Source: Paenibacillus sp. E222 (GTDB lineage: Bacteria; Bacillota; Bacilli; Paenibacillales; Paenibacillaceae). Taken from it: a DNA stretch of 64,000 nt. Positions 50,026 to 63,921 of the stretch are shown in pieces. The position numbers and the translations under genes were made by a program. The DNA is taken from NCBI RefSeq assembly GCF_013401555.1, contig NZ_CP058552.1, positions 992,001-1,056,000 of the forward strand. The letters are read 5' to 3'. The notes beneath the pieces are model-generated. The model did not search any database. It was not told the origin of the DNA and was given only the letters and a program-made list of their open reading frames with translations. How positions within the stretch are numbered: the first letter of the stretch is position 1; each line of letters opens with the position of its first letter.

Positions 50026-50964
50026 TTAGTCCATGTCTTCCATATCTTCAGAGATCGTTGCTGTCAGCTTGTTCGTAAATTGCAGTGCAGCATTCAGACC
50101 CATCTGTTTCAAGCGATAGTTCATTCCCGCTACTTCAATGATAACAGCCAAGTTCCGTCCCGGACGAACAGGAATCGTTACAAGTGGTACATCTGTGTCA
50201 ATGATGCGAGTCGTCTCTTCATCCAGACCAAGACGATCATATTGTTTATCCTGCTGCCAAGCTTCCAGACGAACAACCAGTGTAATTCGTTTGTTATTAC
50301 GTACCGCTCCCGCACCGAACAATGTCATTACGTTGATGATGCCGACGCCACGGATCTCAAGCAGGTGACGGATCAATTCTGGTGCAGTTCCATGCAGCTG
50401 GAAGTCTGATGTCTGACGAATTTCTACCGCATCATCGGCAATCAATCGGTGACCACGTTTCACAAGTTCCAGTGCAGTCTCACTCTTACCAATGCCGCTG
50501 CTTCCCGTGATCAACATCCCTACACCATACACATCACAGAGTACACCGTGAATTGTTGCTGTAGGCGCTAGTTTCTTCTCCAGGAATCCAGTAATCCGGC
50601 TGGATAGAATCGTTGTAGCCATGTTGCTGCGAAGCACGGCCAGGTTCTGTTCTTCACTGATGTCAATCAGTTCCTGTGGCACTTCAAGTCCTCGGGTTAC
50701 TACGATACATGGCGTTTCTTCCGTACAAAGGCGCTGCATCCGATCACGGCGCTCATCTTCCGGCAACATTGCAAAAAAGGCCAGCTCTGTTCGACCAAGC
50801 AGCTGTACCCGTTCTTGTGGATGATATTCAAAATAACCGGCCATTTCCAGGCCAGGACGGTTCAAATCGTCTACAGTAATGACTCTCTTCAGTCCGTGAG
50901 ATCCAGAAACAACCTCCAACTGGAACTGTTGTACCAATTCAGATACTTTCACTTTTTTCGCCAT
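50026..50964 (-). CDS. hprK: HPr kinase/phosphorylase
   Basis: 312 residues. N-terminal DRTGG-like regulatory domain, then P-loop [19 protein letters not shown] near residue 153, DDAVEI and the family signature [16 protein letters not shown]. Phosphorylates HPr/Crh on Ser46, the key signal for CcpA. 126 bp upstream of lgt. Confidence 0.96.
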   Translation of the reverse strand: MAKKVKVSELVQQFQLEVVSGSHGLKRVITVDDLNRPGLEMAGYFEYHPQERVQLLGRTELAFFAMLPEDERRDRMQRLCTEETPCIVVTRGLEVPQELIDISEEQNLAVLRSNMATTILSSRITGFLEKKLAPTATIHGVLCDVYGVGMLITGSSGIGKSETALELVKRGHRLIADDAVEIRQTSDFQLHGTAPELIRHLLEIRGVGIINVMTLFGAGAVRNNKRITLVVRLEAWQQDKQYDRLGLDEETTRIIDTDVPLVTIPVRPGRNLAVIIEVAGMNYRLKQMGLNAALQFTNKLTATISEDMEDMD

Positions 50965-51130
50965 TTGTCTCTTCCTTTCAGCATTCGCTGCCCTCTATGT
51001 ACATCAGCATAAGCGTCATTCCATTGCCTTAATAGCGCATTCATGTTGTTTGTTACAGCATCTAACCTTCAAATAATCTTAAATGAATTCCGGGATGAAT
51101 GCAATCTTGGCTTCCACCCGTTTAAGAGTA

Positions 51131-51165
51131 AAAAAGCCCCTTCCAGCAATAACGGAAGGGGCTCA
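51131..51165 (-). terminator. terminator after the MsmX/UgpC-type gene
   Basis: Minus-strand stem AGCCCCTTCC / GGAAGGGGCT with a 9-base loop and T-run. Confidence 0.85.
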
Positions 51166-51227
51166 GATTACAATGTATAATTGCATTAACTGATAGATTC
51201 CATCGTTACCGATGAATCTCAGTACTA

Positions 51228-52352
51228 TTAGTCTTGAAGAAGAACGTTTGCTTCAGTCTCTTTGTCAAAGATATGAACTTTGTTCATGTCAATTGCCATT
51301 TTAACTGTGGAACCATCACGAGTGTTGGAACGTCCGTCTACACGTGCGATTGTAGTGTCGTTACCTACACCGCTCAAGTAGAGGAGCATTTCGTGACCCA
51401 GGTTCTCTGTTACGTCTACGTGTGTAGAGAATACAGAGTTCGGGGATGCTTCCAGGAATACTGGCTCTTCGTGAATGTCTTCTGGACGAACACCCAGAAT
51501 GACTTCTTTGCCAATGTATCCTCTTGATTTCAGCACTTGTGCTTTACCTTGTGGGATTTCAACGTCCACACCAGGAGCTACGAAATGCAGGCTAGCACCT
51601 TGCTCAGCCAATTTACCCGAGATAAAGTTCATTGTCGGGGAACCGATGAAACCAGCTACGAACAAGTTAGCAGGGTGGTTGTAAAGCTCTTCCGGAGAAG
51701 CTGCTTGTTGGATGATACCATCCTTCATAACAACGATCCGATCACCCATTGTCATTGCTTCAATCTGGTCATGCGTTACGTAGATAACAGTTGTTTCCAA
51801 ACGTTTCGCAAGTTTAGTGATCTCAGCACGCATTTGACCACGCAGTTTGGCATCCAAGTTGGAGAGAGGCTCATCCATCAAGAACACTTGTGGATCACGG
51901 ACGATCGCACGTCCCAGAGCGACACGCTGACGTTGACCACCGGACAATGCCTTAGGTTTACGCTCAAGCAAATGCTCGATATCCAGGATTTTAGCTGCTT
52001 CACGTACACGTTTGTCGATCTCATCTTTTTTCACTTTACGCAATTTCAGACCAAACGCCATGTTTTGGTATACGCTCATATGCGGATACAAGGCATAGGA
52101 TTGGAATACCATCGCGATATCGCGGTCTTTAGGAGCAACGTCATTAACGACACGGTCACCGATATAGAGTTTACCTTCAGAAATTTCCTCAAGGCCTGCG
52201 ATCATACGCAGTGTTGTTGATTTACCACAACCGGACGGACCTACCAGTACCAGAAACTCTTTATCTTTAATGTCCAGGTTAATATCAACTACTGTTGCTT
52301 TATCAGAACCCGGGTATTTTTTGAAAATATGCTCTAAACGTACACCAGCCAT
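51228..52352 (-). CDS. sugar ABC transporter ATPase, MsmX/UgpC type
   Basis: 374 residues. Walker [16 protein letters not shown]-loop [12 protein letters not shown], signature [14 protein letters not shown], Walker [16 protein letters not shown]-loop VTHDQ. The C-terminal regulatory OB domain has [10 protein letters not shown]. No transporter genes adjoin, as for the shared ATPase MsmX of B. subtilis that serves many CUT1 importers. It may energise the permeases at 31359-33201. Start at 52352 ([10 protein letters not shown]) has GAGGAGG. Own promoter likely, TAATAT-type -10 upstream. Confidence 0.93.
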   Translation of the reverse strand: MAGVRLEHIFKKYPGSDKATVVDINLDIKDKEFLVLVGPSGCGKSTTLRMIAGLEEISEGKLYIGDRVVNDVAPKDRDIAMVFQSYALYPHMSVYQNMAFGLKLRKVKKDEIDKRVREAAKILDIEHLLERKPKALSGGQRQRVALGRAIVRDPQVFLMDEPLSNLDAKLRGQMRAEITKLAKRLETTVIYVTHDQIEAMTMGDRIVVMKDGIIQQAASPEELYNHPANLFVAGFIGSPTMNFISGKLAEQGASLHFVAPGVDVEIPQGKAQVLKSRGYIGKEVILGVRPEDIHEEPVFLEASPNSVFSTHVDVTENLGHEMLLYLSGVGNDTTIARVDGRSNTRDGSTVKMAIDMNKVHIFDKETEANVLLQD

Positions 52353-52455
52353 GATTGTTGCCTCCTCAGAGATCATTTTGTAATCGAATACATTTTGTAG
52401 TTTTATATTAACCCATTTACATGATGTTTGACTATTCGCAAACTGCACAAAAATA

Positions 52456-53652
52456 TCAAAGCTTTTTCGTCACTTTGTACATAAGCAATAAAAGTCGCAC
52501 CAGAACAGCACTTTCGAAGTTTCTGACATCATATCCGATCTCCTGTTTGATCTTATCCAAACGATATACCAAGGTATTTCGATGAATGAAGAGTCGCTTG
52601 GCCGTCTCGCTGACATTACAATCGAGATTGAAGAAGGTCTCCAGCGTAGCCAGTGCCTCACTATCATTAAATAACACAGTGCCTCTGCCCGTTTCCTGTA
52701 TAAAACGAAGACGCTGTTGCACAGGAATGCTATCTACCAAACGTTCGAGTTGCAGATCCCAAGGGAGATGGATGTGTTGTGCGACATGGAAAGCCCTGCC
52801 CAAGTGAACACTCTCTTGAAGAAGTGCCGTGACAGGAGATAGCTGCTTTGCAGGGATACACGGTAAGGATGCAGACAAATGAAACACACCCGCCCACTCG
52901 CTGGCAACCAATTCATAGAGCCCCTGACAAAAGGCATTCAATAAGTCCTTTCTGGCTTCTGTTGTATCCTCTTCAGCTTCGCCAGTGACAATCTGTTCAT
53001 CACCTAGAAAAACCCACTCCTGCTCTCCTACAGGAATCAGTATAATTTCTTCTCCGAAGTAACTTTCGAGCAACTTATTCAATTCCTTCGAACGTATGCG
53101 ATGAGCATCAGGTGTCTCACATTGCAGCAAAAATGGGATTTTCTCTGTGTTCAATTCTCCATCCAGCGAATAATGATCCGGAATGGGTTCCTGCTGGACT
53201 TTTTGCTCGATCTGCTTCCGAAGCCATTGTCCCAATTCAGCAAGCTGTTGTTCTCTATCGTTTTCATAAATCACTGGCTGTTCTTCATCTAGCGCTTCCC
53301 TATGACTACTAATGAGAAGTTCAATTAAACGCTGTACTTCCAGCGTAACGGCATTAACAGAGCATGCCCAATATAAAACAGTACCTTCTTTCTCGTTCAT
53401 CCCAACTTTAAAATAGATACGGTCTCCTATACACCAACTGCTTACATCCGTATCCAAACCATCCATCATCTCATCATCCTGCATGAAACCTTCGGCTTCT
53501 TTTGTAAGAGTATTATGAGCCACTGGGACCGTTCTACGGTGAGTTGAGCTTGATCCATATTGATTCCATTCTTCTATAGTTATCACGGATTCGTCCAATG
53601 TAGTACCTATAATTGCTTCAATTTGTTGTTTTAGATCAGGTATGAGCTTCAT
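52456..53652 (-). CDS. PucR/CdaR-type transcriptional regulator
   Basis: 398 residues. The C-terminal region ([40 protein letters not shown]) is the PucR/CdaR HTH. The long N-terminal part has no membrane segment and no motif I recognise. Directly upstream of the MsmX-like ATPase gene, 103 bp apart and same strand, so it may control it. Ligand unknown. Confidence 0.85.
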   Translation of the reverse strand: MKLIPDLKQQIEAIIGTTLDESVITIEEWNQYGSSSTHRRTVPVAHNTLTKEAEGFMQDDEMMDGLDTDVSSWCIGDRIYFKVGMNEKEGTVLYWACSVNAVTLEVQRLIELLISSHREALDEEQPVIYENDREQQLAELGQWLRKQIEQKVQQEPIPDHYSLDGELNTEKIPFLLQCETPDAHRIRSKELNKLLESYFGEEIILIPVGEQEWVFLGDEQIVTGEAEEDTTEARKDLLNAFCQGLYELVASEWAGVFHLSASLPCIPAKQLSPVTALLQESVHLGRAFHVAQHIHLPWDLQLERLVDSIPVQQRLRFIQETGRGTVLFNDSEALATLETFFNLDCNVSETAKRLFIHRNTLVYRLDKIKQEIGYDVRNFESAVLVRLLLLMYKVTKKL

Positions 53653-53768
53653 ATAATGAACGCCACCACTCTGCTTTTTTCTATTATTTTATCATATCTT
53701 GCGCAGCATCGCCTTTTTCAGTCGTTATCATAGGTTTCCACATTAATAATTTATTTATCTATAACAAA

Positions 53769-53806
53769 AAAGAGTGATTGATCAAATTAATGATCAATCA
53801 CTCTTT
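53769..53806 (-). terminator. terminator of the rRNA-tRNA operon
   Basis: Perfect 16-bp stem AAAGAGTGATTGATCA / TGATCAATCACTCTTT with a 6-base loop and T-run. Confidence 0.85.
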
Positions 53807-53815
53807 CTTAAAAGA

Positions 53816-53888
53816 TGAGTCATGAAGGGCTCGAACCTTCGACACCCTGATTAAAAGTCAGGTGCTCTACCAACTGAGCTAATGACTC
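53816..53888 (-). tRNA. tRNA-Lys (TTT)
   Basis: 73 nt. Acceptor GAGTCAT / ATGACTC, anticodon loop CTTTTAA. CCA is not encoded (the next bases are TCT). Last tRNA of the cluster. Confidence 0.95.
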
Positions 53889-53895
53889 GAAAAAC

Positions 53896-53981
53896 TGGTG
53901 GAGGATGATGGATTCGAACCACCGAACCCGTACGGGAGCAGATTTACAGTCTGATGCGTTTGGCCACTTCGCTAATCCTCC
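53896..53981 (-). tRNA. tRNA-Tyr (GTA)
   Basis: 86 nt with long variable arm, acceptor GGAGGAT / ATCCTCC, anticodon GTA in CTGTAAA, CCA encoded. Confidence 0.95.
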
Positions 53982-53990
53982 AGGATTACA

Positions 53991-54066
<76 letters not shown>

Positions 54067-54087
54067 TTATTTAATTTTTTAGATTAA

Positions 54088-54165
54088 TGGCGGAACCGAC
54101 GGGATTCGAACCCGCGATCTCCTGCGTGACAGGCAGGCATGTTAGGCCAACTACACCACGGTTCC
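54088..54165 (-). tRNA. tRNA-Asp (GTC)
   Basis: 78 nt, acceptor GGAACCG / CGGTTCC, anticodon GTC in CTGTCAC, CCA encoded. Confidence 0.95.
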
Positions 54166-54174
54166 AGGCATTAA

Positions 54175-54250
<76 letters not shown>

Positions 54251-54255
54251 GTATA

Positions 54256-54331
54256 TGGTGGAGGCTGAGGGGATCGAACCCCCGACCCTCTGCTTGTAAG
54301 GCAGATGCTCTCCCAGCTGAGCTAAGCCTCC
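54256..54331 (-). tRNA. tRNA-Val (TAC)
   Basis: 76 nt, acceptor GGAGGCT / AGCCTCC, anticodon TAC in CTTACAA, CCA encoded. Confidence 0.95.
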
Positions 54332-54340
54332 TGGGTAATA

Positions 54341-54417
54341 TGGTAGCGGCGGAGGGGATCGAACCCCCGACCTCACGGGTATGAACCGTACGCTCTAGCC
54401 AGCTGAGCTACACCGCC
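54341..54417 (-). tRNA. tRNA-Met (CAT), elongator
   Basis: 77 nt, anticodon CAT in TTCATAC, CCA encoded. A paired first base pair and no three-GC anticodon stem make it the elongator, not the initiator. Confidence 0.93.
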
Positions 54418-54463
54418 ATATTAATAATATTGATCTTGATTGCTTGTCCATCTTAGGTAAAGA

Positions 54464-54555
54464 TGGCGGAGAGAGAGGGATTCGAACCCTCGCACCGCTT
54501 ACGCAGTCTAACCCCTTAGCAGAGGGTCCCCTTATAGCCACTTGGGTATCTCTCC
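54464..54555 (-). tRNA. tRNA-Ser (GCT)
   Basis: 92 nt with long variable arm, acceptor GGAGAGA / TCTCTCC, anticodon GCT in CTGCTAA, CCA encoded. First tRNA after 23S. Confidence 0.95.
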
Positions 54556-54595
54556 AAATAGACAATCATGAACAATGCTTACAAGGATTGCTCCC

Positions 54596-54633
54596 TGAAA
54601 ACTAGATCCGAAACGAACTTTGCGAGTTACAAC
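54596..54633 (-). other. 23S processing stalk, 3' arm
   Basis: Read on the minus strand it is largely complementary to 57710-57750 (GAAAACTAGAT and CGAAACGAA blocks). The two arms would pair around 23S to form the RNase III-type processing stem. Confidence 0.7.
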
Positions 54634-54644
54634 CTGCATATCTT

Positions 54645-57569
<2,925 letters not shown>

Positions 57570-57709
57570 TCCGCTCGTGTTCGAGCTGTCGCTCCGCTTG
57601 TTTTGGACTACGTCCAAAGCCAAAAGTCGCTCCATTTCGATCACTTGCTCATGCAATCTACCGTTTTTATTGAAACTTGTTTTAACACAAGTTCAGCTTA
57701 AAAAGGAAT

Positions 57710-57750
57710 GTTCTAAATCGCAAAATTTCGTTTCGATATCTAGTTTTCAA
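57710..57750 (-). other. 23S processing stalk, 5' arm
   Basis: Pairs with the 54596-54633 arm on the other side of 23S; contains the TTTGAAAACTAGAT element. Confidence 0.7.
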
Positions 57751-57773
57751 AGAACAAGCTTGTAAAATCTTGT

Positions 57774-57849
57774 TGGTGGAGCCAAGCGGGATCGAACCGC
57801 TGACCTCCTGCTTGCAAGGCAGGCGCTCTCCCAGCTGAGCTATGGCCCC
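57774..57849 (-). tRNA. tRNA-Ala (TGC), spacer tRNA
   Basis: 76 nt, acceptor GGGGCCA / TGGCTCC, anticodon TGC in CTTGCAA, CCA encoded. Lies between tRNA-Ile and 23S. Confidence 0.95.
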
Positions 57850-57871
57850 ATATTAGATTTTAAGGTATACA

Positions 57872-57948
57872 TGGTGGGCCCTGGTGGACTCGAACCACCG
57901 GCCTCACCCTTATCAGAGGTGCGCTCTAACCAACTGAGCTAAGGGCCC
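57872..57948 (-). tRNA. tRNA-Ile (GAT), spacer tRNA
   Basis: 77 nt, acceptor GGGCCCT / AGGGCCC, anticodon GAT in CTGATAA, CCA encoded. Lies between 5S and tRNA-Ala. Confidence 0.95.
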
Positions 57949-57986
57949 ACATTATATATCATATTGAAACCCGTAATGGGTTTACG

Positions 57987-58102
57987 CTTGGCGGCGTTCT
58001 ACTCTCCCAGGACCCTGCGGTCCAAGTACCATTGACGCTGAAGGGCTTAACGGTCGTGTTCGGGATGGGAACGTGTGGAACCCCTTCGCTATCGCCACCA
58101 AA
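57987..58102 (-). rRNA. 5S ribosomal RNA, located between 16S and tRNA-Ile
   Basis: About 116 nt. Minus strand begins TTTGGTGGCGATAGCGAAGG and holds the conserved CCCATCCCGAACACG and GGGAGAGTAGAACGCCGCC blocks. Its place ahead of the spacer tRNAs and 23S is not the common 16S-23S-5S order. Confidence 0.95.
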
Positions 58103-58123
58103 CGTTTGAGAGTTTGAGCTCTC

Positions 58124-58147
58124 AAAACTGAGCAACGAGTGAGTAAC
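58124..58147 (-). other. 16S processing stalk, 3' arm
   Basis: AAAACTGAGCAACGAGTGAG plus four bases on the plus strand, complementary at 23 of 24 positions to 59887-59910. Forms the stem that encloses 16S for RNase III-type processing. It lies between 16S and 5S. Confidence 0.8.
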
Positions 58148-58204
58148 TAGCCGACCTGGCTAGATTTTGTATTTGAATGTTTCCACGCGGGAAACGATTC
58201 TCCA

Positions 58205-59757
<1,553 letters not shown>

Positions 59758-59886
59758 AAAGTATTGAAAAGAGCGATAAGCTCATTTTGAAACTGACGAG
59801 ATTAAAAATCTCATTTATTTTGCTTTGAAAGCATACAGCCCGAAGACGTGTACCGATTTCTCAGCGTCGATCTTGCAAGCAAGATC

Positions 59887-59910
59887 GTTACTCACTCGTT
59901 GTTCAGTTTT
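59887..59910 (-). other. 16S processing stalk, 5' arm
   Basis: GTTACTCACTCGTTGTTCAG plus four T on the plus strand; partner of 58124-58147. Confidence 0.8.
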
Positions 59911-59975
59911 CAAAGATCAAACTTAATAATTTTCTTGCTTTTTCGTCACCATTTTCTCTCAGCGGCGACTTTTAT

Positions 59976-60005
59976 AATATACCATACTTCGTTTGTTTCA
60001 GTCAA
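59976..60005 (-). promoter_or_regulatory. rRNA promoter, proximal
   Basis: -35 TTGACT (60005-60000), 18-bp spacer ending in TATGG, -10 TATATT (59981-59976). About 220 bp upstream of mature 16S. Confidence 0.7.
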
Positions 60006-60094
60006 GCTTTTTTTGAAATTCTTTTTTCGAGTTCTTATCAAACTCAATCATTTCGTCAAAAGCATTTAACCAAGCAAGCAAAGCAACGAGATAT

Positions 60095-60124
60095 AATGTA
60101 CCATATAAACATCGAAGGAGTCAA
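60095..60124 (-). promoter_or_regulatory. rRNA promoter, distal
   Basis: -35 TTGACT (60124-60119), 18-bp spacer also ending in TATGG, -10 TACATT (60100-60095). It starts at the bofA stop codon, so the operon is insulated only by promoter placement. The leader 59758-60094 holds no gene. Confidence 0.65.
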
Positions 60125-60394
60125 CTACCCAAACAAAGAAATTTTCAAACCCAATAATAAACCAACACCCGGCAGTCCTAGAATGCTTACAGTGCCTATT
60201 GTGGCAGGGTTCAGCGGGATGTATGCTCCAGTGATCCAACCAGAATAATTAACAACATATATCCCCACCGCAGCCAGTACCAGATGAATCCCGAATGATG
60301 TAAAGAAGGATAGCACAATCCGTTTTCTAAACAAGATGATTATCAACCCTAGTAACGACATAACAAGCACACTGCCTAATATAAGACTCTTCAT
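60125..60394 (-). CDS. bofA: pro-sigma-K processing inhibitor BofA family protein
   Basis: 89 residues, three hydrophobic segments (LILGSVLVMSLLGLIIILF; FFTSFGIHLVLAAVGIYVV; TIGTVSILGLPGVGLLLGL). The end IPLNPATIGTVSILGLPGVG matches the BofA signature (NP...LGxPGV). In sporulating bacilli BofA holds SpoIVFB inactive in the forespore membrane. Start at 60394 has GGGGTG 6 bases upstream. Its place after yaaL and before an rRNA operon matches B. subtilis. Confidence 0.88.
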   Translation of the reverse strand: MKSLILGSVLVMSLLGLIIILFRKRIVLSFFTSFGIHLVLAAVGIYVVNYSGWITGAYIPLNPATIGTVSILGLPGVGLLLGLKISLFG

Positions 60395-60430
60395 ACTTAA
60401 CACCCCCATAATTGAATGTCACACGTCCAC

Positions 60431-60706
60431 CTACATGCCCATCCCTCGATCACCTATAACTGCCTTATTAATCCCTACACGTTTAGCACGCTTCAAATGA
60501 ATCTGATATTTACGCTCCGCGGCCTCCAGCACATAGATCGCATAATCAATCTCATCCTGCCCCTGCGCCTCTTCAAACTGTCTGACAGCCCGTTCCCACT
60601 CTGCCTTGGCTTTCTGTATATCTGAATAAATCTGTTCCTCTTCCATCTCCTTTAGCATTCTTTCACGCTTCTCCACCGATCTTCCTATATTTCGCCATAT
60701 AAACAT
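60431..60706 (-). CDS. yaaL: YaaL family protein (DUF2508)
   Basis: 91 residues, highly charged and helical (EEQIYSDIQKAKAEWERAV, QDEIDYAIYVLEAAERKYQ). Function unknown; conserved between recR and bofA in Bacillales, which fixes the name. TAGGAGG precedes the ATG. Confidence 0.85.
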   Translation of the reverse strand: MFIWRNIGRSVEKRERMLKEMEEEQIYSDIQKAKAEWERAVRQFEEAQGQDEIDYAIYVLEAAERKYQIHLKRAKRVGINKAVIGDRGMGM

Positions 60707-60892
60707 AAGCTCGCTCCCTCCTAATCAGCACGACATATTCTCATACATATCAGGGAAAGGACAAACTTAGAACTGAGCTAAACAATTTAATGAATCGTTA
60801 ATTTAATCTCAACGAGAAATTCTATAGACTAATAAACATACATCAGTAGAAATGAGAGACTTTACATTTAAGCGACGTTAGAAAGAGTATTA

Positions 60893-60924
60893 AAACAAAA
60901 AAAAGAGAGCCTAAAGGGCTCTCT
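60893..60924 (-). terminator. terminator after recR
   Basis: Minus-strand stem AGAGAGCCC / GGCTCTCT with a 4-base loop and eight T. It separates dnaX-ebfC-recR from yaaL-bofA. Nothing else is visible in 60707-61005. Confidence 0.85.
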
Positions 60925-61005
60925 AAGTAATCCAAACTTATCTATTCTTTTCAATTAGGAAATCAATCATTATAGGCGCATACTCTTAATAAGAAACACG
61001 CACAG

Positions 61006-61605
61006 CTATCTCATTTCCCTGCGCCCTTCCAGCGCCTTGGAAAGAGTCACTTCATCCGCATACTCCAGGTCGCCCCCAACAGGCAATCCATGGGCAATCC
61101 GAGTCACCGAGATCTCAAACGGACGGACCAGACGAGAAATATACATCGCCGTGGCCTCACCTTCGATATTCGGATTTGTAGCCAGAATCAGTTCTTTAAC
61201 TCGCTCATCGCTTAAACGGGTCAATAGTTCCTTCAGACGGATATCATCCGGACCTATCCCCTCCATAGGAGAGATTGCACCCTGCAGCACATGATAGTAT
61301 CCGTCAAATTCCTTGGTACGCTCCATAGCCACCAAATCTTTGGAATCCTGAACGACACAGATTACCGAGACATCCCTGGATTTATCCTGACAGATCCGAC
61401 ACGGGTCAGTATCCGTAATATTACAACACACCGAACAGTAATGAAGATTCCGCTTCACACTGACGAGCGCTTTGGCAAAATCAATAACGTCATCTTCCTT
61501 CATGTTAAGCACATGAAAAGCTAGTCGCGCCGCAGTCTTGGGGCCAACACCCGGCAAACGGGTGAAAGCATCAATCAGCTTCGCTATCGGTTCGGGATAA
61601 TACAA
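61006..61605 (-). CDS. recR: recombination protein RecR
   Basis: 199 residues. N-terminal HhH ([17 protein letters not shown]), zinc finger ([16 protein letters not shown]), Toprim domain ([15 protein letters not shown]), and [20 protein letters not shown] at the end. Loads RecA with RecO. Starts with TTG, preceded by AAAGGAG, 10 bases. Confidence 0.95.
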   Translation of the reverse strand: MYYPEPIAKLIDAFTRLPGVGPKTAARLAFHVLNMKEDDVIDFAKALVSVKRNLHYCSVCCNITDTDPCRICQDKSRDVSVICVVQDSKDLVAMERTKEFDGYYHVLQGAISPMEGIGPDDIRLKELLTRLSDERVKELILATNPNIEGEATAMYISRLVRPFEISVTRIAHGLPVGGDLEYADEVTLSKALEGRREMR

Positions 61606-61639
61606 TCGATTGCGTCTCCTTTGATAGGATCAATTTTAA

Positions 61640-61951
61640 TTAAAATAATCCCGGAATTTTCATACCGCCTGTGAATTTACCCATATCCTGGTTCGCAATT
61701 TCATCCGCTTTGGTCATTGCGTCATTGACTGCTGTCATAACCAGATCCTGCAGCATTTCTACATCTTCTGGATCAACCGCTTCTGGCTTGATAGTGATCG
61801 CCAGCAATTTCTTATGTCCGTTAACTTCAGCAGTTACAACACCGCCACCAGAAGTACCTTGGACTGTTTTGTCCGCCAGTTCCTCCTGTGCCTTCAGCAT
61901 TTGCTCCTGCATTTTCTTCACTTGTTTCATCATTTGGTTCATGTTGTTCAT
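61640..61951 (-). CDS. ebfC: YbaB/EbfC family nucleoid-associated protein
   Basis: 103 residues. [22 protein letters not shown] helix followed by [20 protein letters not shown] strands, the YbaB fold. Dimeric DNA-binding protein conserved between dnaX and recR (yaaK in B. subtilis). AAAGGAG precedes the ATG. Confidence 0.94.
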   Translation of the reverse strand: MNNMNQMMKQVKKMQEQMLKAQEELADKTVQGTSGGGVVTAEVNGHKKLLAITIKPEAVDPEDVEMLQDLVMTAVNDAMTKADEIANQDMGKFTGGMKIPGLF

Positions 61952-61999
61952 GATTATTCATCTCCTTTGGTATAGTTATCGCGCCAGGCGCATGTATAT

Positions 62000-63760
62000 C
62001 TATTCTTTGATCACTACAAGGTCCTCACCAAAGAGCTGGATGGCTTCATCAATCCAAGGCTGCTTGTTGCCTGAACCGCCGTCTTCATGCTCAGGTTCAA
62101 GCTTAAAGTCCTCCTTTGGCGTTTCAGCAGCTCCTTCCATCGCTCCAGTCCAATCTTTGAGCATCATCGTCACAAGACGCGCTGAACGTCCAAGCTGTTC
62201 AGACAGCACCCGTTCAATCACTTCGCGATTAGCCTGCTTCTCCGTAGTTTCACGGTGGATGTTGTTCTTAAACGCCACCAGAACATTGTCTTCCAGCACC
62301 GATACAGGTTCACCATCCATAAACCAGGCGTGAACGGTTACTTTCTCTTCTTTGACGCGCTGCAGGATCTGCCCCCACTTCTTGCTAACCTCCGTAAACT
62401 CAGGAGATCCCTTACGTGCAACATACTGATCAAGCTGTGCAGGTAACTTCGCTGGCGAATTGCCTCTCGACACCGGAGCTCGTGTTGCCGGGCGTGAAGG
62501 AGCACTTGATGCAGCCTCTCCCCCAGACAAACCGCTCTTAAGCGCACGATCCAGCTTTTTCTCCAGTTCAGCAAGCTGTTGCTTCAGTCGGTTGATCTCC
62601 CCGCCATCCACTGGCGCGGATACAGCAGGAGCAGCGCCGGCCGAATCCGCCATCTGACCCGATGACGCCCCTTGAGCAGGAATACTGCACAGTTTAAGGA
62701 GAGCTACTTCAAACAGCGTCTGCGGCTGTACTGCATATTTCATCTCACTCTGGTACCGGTTAAGTGTATCAATCATCTGGAACAGCTGTTCCTTGGTGAA
62801 TGATTCCGCCATATCACGGAACGACTCGGGGTTAAGTACCCGATCCGTCAGTTTATCGGCATCCGGCACCATCTTAATCATAAGCAAATCACGGAAATAA
62901 TAAAGCAAATTTTCCATGCACTTGTCCGCACTCTTACCTTCATGCATGAACCCTTCGATCATCTGCAAAATATGACCTACATCGCCCTTGAGCAGAGAAG
63001 CAGCCAACTTTGCAAACTGTTCGGAAGGAATGCCTCCGGTCATATCCATAACCTGCTGATAGGTCACCCTTCCATCTGTAAAGGAAGAGATCTGATCCAG
63101 GACACTGAGTGCGTCCCTCATTCCCCCGTCAGACAGACGGGCAATATACTGGAGTGCGTCCTGATCGGCTTCCATGCCTTCCTGTTCACAGATCAGCGTA
63201 AGTCGTGCTGTCTGTTCTTCCAGAGACACTCTGCGAAAATCAAATCGCTGACAGCGAGAAATAATTGTTGCCGGAAGACGATGGGGTTCTGTCGTTGCCA
63301 AAATAAACATCACATGTGGCGGAGGCTCTTCCAATGTTTTGAGCAGCGCATTGAATGCCTCTGTCGTCAGCATGTGCACTTCGTCAATAATATACACTTT
63401 CTGCCGGACTTCAGTCGGGGCGTATTTCACCTTTTCCCGAAGATCGCGGATTTCTTCAACGCCACGGTTGGATGCGGCATCAATTTCCTGCACATCCATC
63501 ACAGCGCCAGTCGTAATCCTGCGGCAAGCTTCACACTCGTTACAAGGCTCAGGCGCAGGCCCGCGTTCGCAGTTTACAGCTTTGGCCAAAATCTTGGCGG
63601 CACTCGTCTTCCCTGTTCCTCTGGGCCCGCTAAACAAGTAGGCATGGGAAGTCCGCTGTTCACGAATCGCGTTCTGCAAGGTCTGAATAATATGCTGTTG
63701 TCCCACCATATCTTGAAACGACTGGGGACGCCAAGCCCGGTATAACGCGATATGCTCCAT
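62000..63760 (-). CDS. dnaX: DNA polymerase III subunit gamma/tau
   Basis: 586 residues. Clamp-loader ATPase: Walker A GPRGTGKTSAAKILAKAVNC, zinc module with CNECEACRRITTG, Walker B VYIIDEVHMLTTEAFN, SRC-like motif IISRCQRFDF, then helical domain III. The tail (380-586) has a coiled coil (EINRLKQQLAELEKKLDRAL), a Pro/Ala/Ser linker and a small C-terminal domain. No frameshift-type slippery run is obvious. GGAAGG precedes the ATG. Confidence 0.95.
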   Translation of the reverse strand: MEHIALYRAWRPQSFQDMVGQQHIIQTLQNAIREQRTSHAYLFSGPRGTGKTSAAKILAKAVNCERGPAPEPCNECEACRRITTGAVMDVQEIDAASNRGVEEIRDLREKVKYAPTEVRQKVYIIDEVHMLTTEAFNALLKTLEEPPPHVMFILATTEPHRLPATIISRCQRFDFRRVSLEEQTARLTLICEQEGMEADQDALQYIARLSDGGMRDALSVLDQISSFTDGRVTYQQVMDMTGGIPSEQFAKLAASLLKGDVGHILQMIEGFMHEGKSADKCMENLLYYFRDLLMIKMVPDADKLTDRVLNPESFRDMAESFTKEQLFQMIDTLNRYQSEMKYAVQPQTLFEVALLKLCSIPAQGASSGQMADSAGAAPAVSAPVDGGEINRLKQQLAELEKKLDRALKSGLSGGEAASSAPSRPATRAPVSRGNSPAKLPAQLDQYVARKGSPEFTEVSKKWGQILQRVKEEKVTVHAWFMDGEPVSVLEDNVLVAFKNNIHRETTEKQANREVIERVLSEQLGRSARLVTMMLKDWTGAMEGAAETPKEDFKLEPEHEDGGSGNKQPWIDEAIQLFGEDLVVIKE

Positions 63761-63888
63761 GATGCGTTACCTTCCTTCCACTTCGCATTCGAGTCCTTTG
63801 TCGTTCCCCCATTATACTATATTCCGGGGTGAATCCAAACTTTATCTGACTCATCATACGTGGTTTTTTTAGACATATCAAAAAGACC

Positions 63889-63921
63889 TCTGCATACATA
63901 CAACTGCAAAGGTCTCTACAT
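63889..63921 (-). terminator. terminator upstream of dnaX
   Basis: Minus-strand stem AGAGACCTTTGCA / TGCAGAGGTCTTT, 10-base loop, T-run. It ends a transcript that enters from the right edge. Confidence 0.8.
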
